A program made the position numbers and the translations under genes. A stretch of DNA of 10,860 bases from Cyclobacteriaceae bacterium (GTDB taxonomy: Bacteria > Bacteroidota > Bacteroidia > Cytophagales > Cyclobacteriaceae), in assembly GCA_030589835.1 (NCBI GenBank), contig JAUUZS010000083.1, positions 1 through 10,860 on the forward strand, given 5' to 3'. A model generated the notes under the pieces. It did no database searches. It worked only from the letters and a program-made list of their open reading frames with translations, and had not been told where the DNA came from. Position 1 is the stretch's first letter, and each line of letters opens with the position of its first letter. This document shows positions 1 to 8,800 of the stretch, piece by piece.

Positions 1-43
1 ACAGGGCAGCTACTATTACGTAAAACACTTTTCTCATACTCAT
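1..43 (-). CDS. start of a probable secreted protein (5' fragment, cut by window edge)
   Basis: Reading the minus strand from an ATG at 43-41, the first 14 codons are MSMRKVFYVIVAAL and remain open to the window edge. A basic start (R, K) followed by a hydrophobic run is the beginning of a Sec signal peptide or a membrane anchor. A second in-frame ATG at 37-35 could also be the start. The gap to the stop codon of the upstream PL8 lyase gene is only 36 bases and contains no terminator hairpin, so the two genes are probably co-transcribed. No Shine-Dalgarno sequence precedes the ATG, as is usual in Bacteroidota. The product cannot be identified from 14 residues. A partner enzyme of PL8, such as a sulfatase or unsaturated glucuronyl hydrolase, would fit the context, but that is a guess. 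Confidence 0.6.
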   Translation of the reverse strand, partial: MSMRKVFYVIVAAL

Positions 44-79
44 AGCAAAGAATGTAAAAAAGATTTCCAGCGAATGCTT

Positions 80-2449
80 CTACAATTTAATAGTTACACT
101 TTTACCCGCATAAACACCCTGAGGTAAATTTATCAAAAATAATGTGTTGTTTTGGTTATTATTTGGAAATGCAATATAATTATCTCCGCTAACATTGTAG
201 ATGTCCTGAACAGTAATCATCACTCTGCTTAGTTTTCTCGATGGGTCAGATATAGTTAATTCTTCTATTCTATTACCACGCATTTTAAGCATTGCCATAC
301 CCTGGCTGTCCATTCTGAATTTGAAGCCATTTGAGATTTCTACTTCTCCGGCTTTATAAAATGCAAGCTGGCAAATTCCCAGTTTATTATTTTTTACCGC
401 TTGTACATCAGACGTGTTTGAAATAATTTCAATATCACGATTATTGCTGCTGGTCTCCGTTAATTCCTCTATCCTATTGCCGTTCATTTTCAGCATTGCC
501 ATTCCCTGGCTGGCCATGCTCACTTTATAATCCTCAGCGATTTCTACTTCTCCGGCTTTATAAAATGCAAGCTGACAAATATGTAGTGTATTGCTTTTTA
601 CTGCCTGTATGGCCGAGGTGTTCGAAAGAATTTCAATACCGCGATTATCGCCAGCGGTTTCCATTAATTCTTCTGTGCTCACCTGAGGCACAACAATGTA
701 TTGATATGACGCATTATCAGGGCGCTTGCCGTGATTGAATCCCAACGTAAAAACTTCCTCACGCACAAGTTCATCGGAGATATTTTTTTGATCCGTAATA
801 TCAGACCAACGACCCTCTTCAGCTTGATTTGACAAACTGATTTTTACCGGTTCAGGTATAATGTATCCGATTTTATCCTGATGCACCCAACTCACGTTAT
901 CCAATTCGCGACTGCCTTTTGGGAGTTTTTCTATTTTTCCATCCCGCATAATGGTCACTTCGCTTTTTAGTAATGCCTGATTAATGGTTGTTACCACCGG
1001 TAATCTGGGTCTGGAATTAATATCTGTTCCAAGGCAAACATACTCTTCATCAAAGAAAAACCAGGATTTTTTGGCTTTCAGCATATCATGAGGGCTCCTG
1101 AAGTCGAATGCAACGGCTCCATATATCCCATCCGTTACCGCACCCACAAAGTCGGTCAAGCCATCTTTTTGAATTTCTTCAGGCCCTTGGAGTTCCGGTT
1201 TTTGCATGATGGTGGTACCCGATATTTTTTGCCAATCGTAAACTGGCCATATATTGTGGTATTCATCGCCTTTTAGCATAACATAATTCGTTCCGTCAGC
1301 TCTGTGATGTGTGGTTTTTCCCGGTCCATTATACGGCACCTCCATATTTCTGTTGCGGGTTGAGTACATGCGCACCGTGGTATAATAACCTGGTCGCTGT
1401 ACCACAAAATGCTCCGTTTGCCAAAAGAATTTACTAAATGACCGTGATGGTGTTGCCTCTCCTTTTCTTAAGCTGATGATTTCCTCTAATTCATCTTTTC
1501 GATAATCGGTACTCATCAGCAAACGTTCAATTTCATGCGTACCACGCGGCTCGAACCTTGCCTTATGAGAGATGCTTCTGTTTTTCACACTGATGTCTGT
1601 GTACACTCCATACACCAACTGCTTATAGATTCCATCGAGGTAGTAATCAACCAATTGATTGATTTTTTCTACAGAAAAGGCAAATTTTGTATGGGCTACA
1701 TAATACGACCACTCACCAAATGCATTGGCGTATTTGCCATATCCATATGATGTGGTATTGTTCACTCTGTCAGTTCTGTGATGAAAACTATAGTCGTGCT
1801 GCATTCCCCGCTTTCCCGTAGAAAATTTCACTTCTCCTTCAATCAATTCTATGATTTCATCAAATCCTTTCCGATCGCCGATAAAGAGTAAATTTTTGGC
1901 CAGGATACCTGCAATAACGATTCGATCACCACTTGGCCGGGCTCCCGATGCATTCATATGTGCCCTGCCAATAATTGGCTGGCCTTTTTCTACCAGTTCC
2001 TTTGGCAATTCATCTCCTACGATCAACATAAGATTCACCAAATTTGTAGGCGTCGAAATTTGATTGTTATGCCAATTATCGCCAACAAAATCATGATCAA
2101 CCCAGTATTTAAATCCGTAGGTAATACGTTTTTTTAATTTTTTACTTTTATAATACTTTGATGTCTTGCTCTTATAGGCCTTTGCCAGGTACACCAAATT
2201 GGAGGTATGATTCCTTTGCGGAAATCCTGCTGTCCTGCTCAGGTCAGTATAATTGATGTCTTTAAAACTGCCATGCTCATTCATCTTATTGAAGATAGAT
2301 TCTACCCTATCGTCATTAATATTTGATTTCATGAGTTCAGCAACCACCCTTTCTTTTACTAGCTCAAAATCGTCAGGCTTTGCATCGGCTGATACAGCGA
2401 AAAGGACAGAGATTACAATCAGTACAAATTTTTTGATGGGTGTTTGCAT
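80..2449 (-). CDS. secreted polysaccharide lyase family 8 (chondroitin/hyaluronate lyase-like)
   Basis: PL8 enzymes cleave uronic-acid-containing polysaccharides (chondroitin, hyaluronan, xanthan) by beta-elimination. The 789-residue product begins with a signal peptide (residues 1-23, cleavage probably after SADA). An alpha/alpha-toroid domain follows (about 30-330), with NWHNNQI at 125-131 matching the family's NWW-NEI aromatic patch, and YSFHHR at 220-225 plus SYGYG at 234-238 matching the catalytic His/Tyr region. KNRSISH at 289-295 aligns with the active-site Arg segment. The central beta-sandwich (about 345-590) has NME at 368-370 and DEYHNIWPVYDW at 395-406, typical of the family. The C-terminal domain (about 595-789) ends in LPQGVYAGKSV. 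Length is normal for PL8 apart from a 68-residue tandem duplication at 597-732. There is no T9SS sorting domain, so a periplasmic or Sec-only location is likely. The substrate cannot be told apart by eye. The start is the first in-frame ATG and leaves a good signal peptide. Confidence 0.9.
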   Translation of the reverse strand: MQTPIKKFVLIVISVLFAVSADAKPDDFELVKERVVAELMKSNINDDRVESIFNKMNEHGSFKDINYTDLSRTAGFPQRNHTSNLVYLAKAYKSKTSKYYKSKKLKKRITYGFKYWVDHDFVGDNWHNNQISTPTNLVNLMLIVGDELPKELVEKGQPIIGRAHMNASGARPSGDRIVIAGILAKNLLFIGDRKGFDEIIELIEGEVKFSTGKRGMQHDYSFHHRTDRVNNTTSYGYGKYANAFGEWSYYVAHTKFAFSVEKINQLVDYYLDGIYKQLVYGVYTDISVKNRSISHKARFEPRGTHEIERLLMSTDYRKDELEEIISLRKGEATPSRSFSKFFWQTEHFVVQRPGYYTTVRMYSTRNRNMEVPYNGPGKTTHHRADGTNYVMLKGDEYHNIWPVYDWQKISGTTIMQKPELQGPEEIQKDGLTDFVGAVTDGIYGAVAFDFRSPHDMLKAKKSWFFFDEEYVCLGTDINSRPRLPVVTTINQALLKSEVTIMRDGKIEKLPKGSRELDNVSWVHQDKIGYIIPEPVKISLSNQAEEGRWSDITDQKNISDELVREEVFTLGFNHGKRPDNASYQYIVVPQVSTEELMETAGDNRGIEILSNTSAIQAVKSNTLHICQLAFYKAGEVEIAEDYKVSMASQGMAMLKMNGNRIEELTETSSNNRDIEIISNTSDVQAVKNNKLGICQLAFYKAGEVEISNGFKFRMDSQGMAMLKMRGNRIEELTISDPSRKLSRVMITVQDIYNVSGDNYIAFPNNNQNNTLFLINLPQGVYAGKSVTIKL
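254..661 (-). repeat. in-frame 204-bp tandem duplication inside the PL8 gene
   Basis: Two adjacent copies, 458-661 and 254-457, encode residues 597-664 and 665-732. By direct comparison 50 of 68 residues are identical, and both copies run from ET...NR through ICQLAFYKAGEVEI to GNRIEELT. At DNA level a 36-base block is identical in both (335-370 and 539-574, offset exactly 204). The unit is the first part of the PL8 C-terminal beta domain, so the domain starts twice and finishes once. Confidence 0.95.
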
Positions 2450-2594
2450 AGTTTTAGTTTATTATTTGTCGAATTACTGTATGTGGGACTTAATAGTTGA
2501 GTTTAACTTTCGAACAATATTCAGGCGGTAAGTTAGGTGAAAAAACAAAATATATGTATATCCTGATCACATATAGTGTTAATTCAGGTCTTGG
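2450..2594. other. upstream region of the PL8 gene
   Basis: These bases lie immediately upstream of the PL8 start and should hold its promoter, since a terminator at 2832-2875 separates it from the gene further upstream. The leader directly before the ATG is A-rich with no Shine-Dalgarno sequence. I looked for the Bacteroidota promoter pattern (TTTG near -33, TAnnTTTG near -7). The nearest match is TATATTTTG on the minus strand at about 2543-2552, with one extra spacer base and no clear -33 partner, so I do not call a promoter. Confidence 0.3.
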
Positions 2595-2639
2595 GTTCCG
2601 CTTTGGCGGAAGCAATTCCCGCCTGACTAGGAGGCAGGT
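2595..2639. repeat. pair of small GC-rich palindromes, REP-like
   Basis: Two short inverted repeats stand next to each other in an otherwise AT-rich spacer. TTCCGC (2596-2601) pairs with GCGGAA (2606-2611) around a TTTG loop. CCCGCCT (2618-2624) pairs imperfectly with AGGCAGG (2632-2638) around GACTAGG. Neither is followed by a T-run, so they are not terminators. Paired GC-rich palindromes in spacers are typical of repetitive extragenic palindromic elements. Only one copy is in the window, so the repeat status is inferred. Confidence 0.4.
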
Positions 2640-2641
2640 TT

Positions 2642-2842
2642 GTGTATGGCAAGACATATGAGGTTGAGCATATCCATCCGCGTGATGAGACTCGGATGAC
2701 GGCAAAGGCAATAGTGTTATTGGTTTTACAAGCTTGGATACGGAGGATAAGGCTTGGGCTGAATAAGCCAAGATTGACAAGTGTATCAATGCCTCTCAGA
2801 GCCTTGCAGCTATTCGGAATCTGAACGTTGCTAAAAAACAAA
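2642..2842 (+). pseudogene. possible decayed tail of an unidentified plus-strand gene
   Basis: On the plus strand, 2642-2707 reads in one frame as YGKTYEVEHIHPRDETRMTAK. From about 2707 the frame one base earlier reads GNSVIGFTSLDTEDKAWAE, then a TAA at 2764-2766, then AKIDKCINASQSL and on to AAIRNLNVAKKQ. Each segment has a protein-like composition with many purine-N-pyrimidine codons. Joining them needs one lost base near 2704-2710, and the TAA is one C-to-T change from CAA. The fragment has no start and its left end abuts the REP-like palindromes. Minus-strand frames through the same bases are rich in Cys, Ser and Arg, as expected of antisense shadows. I do not recognise the family. It could also be chance, since it is short. 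Confidence 0.3.
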
Positions 2843-2875
2843 AGGGCTGCCCATTAATTAAATGGGCAGCCCTTT
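2832..2875 (-). terminator. Rho-independent terminator of the giant surface-protein gene
   Basis: A perfect 15-bp stem, AAAGGGCTGCCCATT (2841-2855) and its complement (2861-2875), encloses a five-base loop. Read on the minus strand the stem is followed by TTTT-G-TTTTTT-class sequence at 2832-2843, a good U-tract. It begins 18 bases after the stop codon of the 2894-9649 gene. On the plus strand no T-run follows, so it acts on minus-strand transcription and separates the giant gene from the PL8 gene. Confidence 0.92.
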
Positions 2876-2893
2876 AATAACCAATGTATACGC

Positions 2894-5800
2894 TTAATCG
2901 GTAATCAATATTAACTTTTTAGTTTCGAAAAAATCGTCCGTTTCGATATTGCAGAAGTAAATACCAGATGGCAATTCCCTGGCATTAAAATTAAACTCAT
3001 AATGCCCGGGTTCCTGCTCAATATCCTCGAACCTGGAGATCTCCTCTCCTATTGAATTTACTACTGTTAACACCACGCGTGACGTTGTCGGCATAAAATA
3101 ACTGACAAGCGTTTGGTTTGCGAAGGGATTAGGATAAATGGATATATTAAGATCATAGGGAACTAATCCTTCGCTTTCTTTATCTATTATACTAAAGTAA
3201 ACCGGATCGGCCAACGAACCTTCAATTTGATCGATACCAAAGGTGATGTCAGATGGGGACAATGCCAGCTCCTTTTTATTTTCGTTGTCCCATAATTTTA
3301 CGAGCACCTCTTCACCAATATCAGCCCGGTCTCCATAGATCATAATAAATGACATATATTTATCCAGTTCATCGGAATACACTACCGGAATTTCTCCCCG
3401 GAACTGTCCGTTGATGTAGGCATGCAGGCTAAGGTTTTCTAAAAACGGAATGCTGCCTAAATCGATGTTTGCCGTCATGGTCATGTTGTATTCATGTTTC
3501 AAATGCAATTCTTCGGAATTACTAATTCTTGAGCCTTCAATAGTTCCCGCATTTGAAACGAATAATTTATACCCTCTGCCCGGCTGGAAGAAGTCCATGT
3601 CTCCTATCCAGGTGTCCGTGACGTCATTGTATTCCGCAAATTCAAATTGGCTTTTTATTATATCTCCTGCGGTGGCATCAACGTCACTGAGCACATCATT
3701 TACACCCATTATTCCGGATTTTGGGTAACCTATCCAGTTCCATTTTGGTGTCAACGAAATACTAACATCCGACTCAGGAGTATTGCCAATCATGCTTAGG
3801 GTATCCGCAATATCACTTAAATGGATCATGTAGGCCTTTCTGATGTCTATATCGTTTATGGATCCTTGCCAGTCGGTACCTAAGGTATATTGTGAAAATG
3901 CAGATTGTGATTTCAGTGTGATGTTATTTAAGGAAGTCGGTGGTGTGATGCTTTCAAAAACTTTTTGCACACTCATATCGGCACTTTCTTTGTTTACCGA
4001 TATCCATGTCCATCCTTTAGCTAAAGGAACTTCCTGTATTCCACCGGCAGGATGTATAATAAATGGATCTTGGGCATTACCAACAACACCATCAGCGAAG
4101 AACGTTAATTCTTCTACCCCACCATATTCTATACCGTTCAATCCATCCCACATTCTGAACTTAATCACTTCTACAGCATTAAGATCCCTCACATGATATT
4201 CAGGGAAGTTGAACCAGTTAAGGTAAAATTCAGAACCAGGTGAAGAGATACGCAACACATGCGTTCCTTCTGCCAGGCTAATATTGGTGTTAAGGGTAGT
4301 AAAGATGCTTTTGTCTCCCGTATTTGGTACGGCGAGCGTTGCTTTTAAATCCCCATCTACCAACAAATCAAGAGATTGTCCTGACTTTTTACTCGACACC
4401 CTGAGGTCCACCGAATACGTACCATCTTTCGTTACGTAAACATCAAATTCGATCCATTCCTTCTTTTTTAATTTGCTTGCCTTTGCATTTACACCATCAT
4501 CCGTGACATTCTCACTCTTGGCTCCTTTATGATCTATGTTATCCTCGGCCTCAAAAAAACTTCCGTTTTTCCCGACGAGGTTACTGTTTACGTTAATAAA
4601 CGCAGCATATTTATTTAGCTCAGGCACAAATGATATTTCACCAATCCCGCGTAACTCTCCATTTATATATGCAGCTATTTTGTCCCGTAAACCTGTTGAC
4701 AAAGCGACATCCGATTCATCGGAGCTAAACTGTGCCACAATATTCATGTTGTATTGAAAGTCAGGACTGTATAAGGTCCAGCCGATATCTACCGCATACA
4801 ATTCCAATGAAACGTAGAGCACTTCCGGAACATCATCAATCATTGCCGTGACCTGCCCCTCATACAAACCCGGCAATAAATCCTCAACCACATCAAGCTG
4901 CACATTATAACTGTTGCCCGAAAGTATAGATGCGGCAGTGACTGACGGGGTAAGCCAATCGGGCCATTGCGTAATGGTAAAGGCCTTGCTCAACACCGCA
5001 TTGTTATTGAGGTTGGCGCTGATGACGACATCTTCGGTTTCTACGGCAGATAAAAATACAGCTTCCGGATTCCATGAAACCGGACTCACATTAACCAGGA
5101 AGGACCATTGTGTTGAATATTTCTGTACGTTTCCATTATTATCCTGTATGCTATCGATAATAGCCGTAAGCTCAACGCCCTCTAATTCTGCTTGCATAAA
5201 TAAGTCCTGATCTGGAACAAGAATCAGTCTGTCCTGATTTTCGGAACATTGAACAGTAATGGGTATTTCTGTAGAATCGTTTAAGAACAATTTGATGTAT
5301 GCCGTAGACAATTCAGGGTCATAGCTCCCAAAATCACAGTTGATGTCTTTGTCAAAAACAACACTTATTTCTTGTCCTAAGCGGAGGAACCCATCGGCCG
5401 GTGATGGCGTGCCAAATGGTGCCAGGGAGGTGCGGTCAATGATGCCGGATTGCTCTGATGAATAAGACAATCCGCCTTCAATACCGCAATATGCCTTGGC
5501 CCTCAACCTATAATTGCCATCATCCAGGTTGCTCACATCAAAAGCATAATCGTAAAAGTTACCGAATAAATCTTCCTTTTTATAGGTGATTTGATCAATC
5601 CAGCCCTGCCCTTGTTTTTTGTATTGCAAGGTAATGCTTTCGAGATTTTCATTATTTAAATCATATCCCGTAAATGCGACATTCAAAATATCATTATTAT
5701 TCTGATTTACCAGCCAGCTTTCTCCGGGAAGATGCAAAGACACATTGGAACATTGGCTTTGGAAATCCACAAATATCCAGGCAGTATCGCTGCTGGTAAT

Positions 5801-8800
5801 GTTTCCATTGTCTTCCCATAGACTGTATTCGCAAGGTGGGAACATCATTATTCCTATGGAATCATATGTGGACGCAAGAGGCCCTCGCTCCACAGTAAGT
5901 GCTATGCTCGCCGTTTGGTTAAAATCAAGGAAAAAAGATGCGGGATTGTTATTGATTTGCTTTCCCCCAATGCTGACAATGGCCCCATCCGGATTGGTTG
6001 TGGAAACCACACGAACATGGTATTCCCTGGTTTCCCTACTCTGACTTTCATTGGTTAAATTGGCCACAAATACGGCTTGTCCGCCAATAGGCACATTATT
6101 TATCTGAGGTGGGAGAATATGTATGCGTGCATCATCCCTGGGTTGGGACCCCGGTTCATGCGGACAGCTGCTCGTACCCGATTTTAAGGTAAAGGAAGGT
6201 ACGCCATAAGCCAAATCTTCTTTTACATCAACGCTAAAAAAATCACCGATATCCCCGTCATCCAGAATATAGCCTACCGTTCTGCTACTGCTATTGTCAG
6301 AACCTTTGTTGGTGGTAGTTCCCCATCTGAATTTTGCCGTCACTCCCAATTCACTGTCAAACCAGGCACCTGCCTCATTGTCAATTTTTATCCCGGCGGC
6401 AAAATCTATATTTACAAAGGTATTGTATTCAAAAGATGTAGACGTTGTCGTACTGGAGGTGTATTCCTTGCTGTACACAGCGCCGGCATTAAAGGAAATA
6501 TTTTCCTGAAAAACAGCCGCGGTATCTCTATTGGTGGTATTTTGTGCGATCACATTTTCCCAGTGAAGGCTGTCATACAGTAGTTGATTTGCCTGTATTT
6601 TTTCATCTTCCGACAGTTGCGTGGTATCCCTGTCCCCGATAACTGCAGCTCTTAATTCCCCGAGTTTAGGGATCAGTGTATTTTTGATGTGATGTTCGGT
6701 ATATACAAATGTGGTCGCAAAGCCATTGACATCAATGGTAGGTATCACATCTACATCTGCCACACAGGTATTTTTGTCGTAGGTCAGCTCATCACCAAAA
6801 GCAAATACCTGGTTGAATGACGCACCAATATACACGTCCCCTACATTGCCTGTCAGGTTGTCCAAATCGGAGGTGGAAAAGGATTCATTGAATGAAATGG
6901 TGGTTTCAATGCCATTGCGGTTGAAGTTATCCCGTCCGGCAACTGCGCTAAAGCGAATTAATGTCCCGAATCCGGTAGATGAAAAAGGAGTTAATATTTT
7001 AGCGCCTATTAGTAAATCCGCAAAGACACCCGCTTCACCACCAATTAGCATTTCATGGGTTTCAAAACTTTTGAATTCGGAACCTTTCTCTACAAAAGAA
7101 TAGCTGTTATCTCCCGGAGGGTCATGCAAAATCAACATTGGCATATCGGGTGATTGAGTAATAAAAGAAGGAGCTTGTGTTTTTACACCCGTTACGGTTA
7201 TCCAGTATTCTAATGGCTCTGCATCCAAAAATCCGATCTCCGGAATAACAAATAATAACTTTTCATGGTTATGCTCTACGCTGGTGGCAATTTCCGGTAA
7301 GCCCGCTTCAATTTCGTAGGTGGCAAAACCATTGACTATGGGTATCTCGATCGGTTCATCGCCGTGGTCACTAACAAAATCAAAGATGCGCAGTACCCCT
7401 TCATCAATTGGGCAGTTTCCCAATTGCTCTACCACATCAAATACCAACTTGTACTTAATGTTTTGCTCCATGATAATAATGTTATCACCATCAGAGTTGG
7501 TACAGCCTGTTGCAACCTCGGCCCCGGCATCTGAAAAGTCGACTGCGATGTTTAGCGGTGAATGGTATATAAAATCAGCCCGGGGAATGACCTCCCCTCG
7601 TGTAGTATCGCTCACGCTGGTATGTACCGTATCTGCCGGAGTAATAGATATTGCGCCATTTGGCAGATATATGGTATCTGCAGCAGTAATTTGAAGGCTA
7701 TCGCGCTCCGTAACAACTTCTGCTGTATCACGTACCGTAAGATCAATGATGATAGGCTTATTTCCTATTTGATCGAGTATACCGGAGTTTACAGGTTGCA
7801 AAGCGATAACCTGAATACTGTATTCCCTCGCGGCCAAATTGCTCAAGGTTAACAGTCCGTTGGCATCCGTAGTGTAAGTCTTGTTGAAACAGTTGTTTGG
7901 GGATGTCACCCGTAAAGTTACGGCTTCGGCGACAGGATCCCCGCAGCCTCCCTGCACTTTCACTTGTATATCATCGACTTGTTTATCCTCGAAATCGAGG
8001 TTGATAAAATCGTCATTTACCAAAATCGTCGTTGAAGATTGCCCCGAAGAATTTTCAAATTGATGGTGTAAAAATTCCGGAGTGAAGGTATAGGTGCCTT
8101 CATCCTGTATGGCATAGCTCCAATCCCCGTTAATATCAGTAAAAATCCCCCTGTTTTCACCATCAAATAGTATTTCTACCTCAGGCACACCGCAATCTGC
8201 TCCGGTAGAAGAAACCGGGTAGGTGATTGTTCCGGCAACGGTAAAAACGCTTTCATCGGTAAAATTCACGCCTGCACTCAATTTCGAATTCAGATCTATG
8301 ATTCTCGTTACCGTATCGGGTGAAAATATATGTGGCTCCACCGGCCCGGTCTTTGCGGGAACAATTTCAAATTCGGCCTCTTCGAAATAGTAGATATTAC
8401 GGATCTCAAAATATCCATCGATATCGGTAGTGGCACAATATCCACTTGATGGCATGGAGACAGCCCCTGCCGGCAATCCCGCTGTTATCGGTTTTGCGCA
8501 GACGGTAACACCCTTCACCCCGGCACCAAGCAAAGATTTTATCGCACCTTTTATCGTGCCATTCGGTTTTATGTATCCCTGGTCAGACAAGGACGGGAAG
8601 GTCCTTACTTCCTGAATAGGTGTGATGTAATAGGTGTGATTGTATCCCGGTATAGCTTCATTGTCACTATAGGCCTTAGCATTTTTGCTTAGTATATCCA
8701 ATTCTTCTTTATTTGAAGAATTTGGGATACTTCTTTCAACACGAATCTCTTCGGCAAAATCCGACAAATCATCCCATTCTATCTTTACCCTGCTTGTATA

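Noticed and set aside
2490..2841. Two minus-strand frames of 85 and 99 codons between the PL8 and giant genes
   Set aside because: They overlap each other, are rich in Cys, Ser and Arg, cross the REP-like palindromes, and one lies antisense to better plus-strand coding signals. They look like shadow frames.
7320..7694. The longest plus-strand frame (124 codons) opposite the giant gene
   Set aside because: It lies wholly within a well-supported coding frame on the other strand and its translation shows no domain or coding composition.
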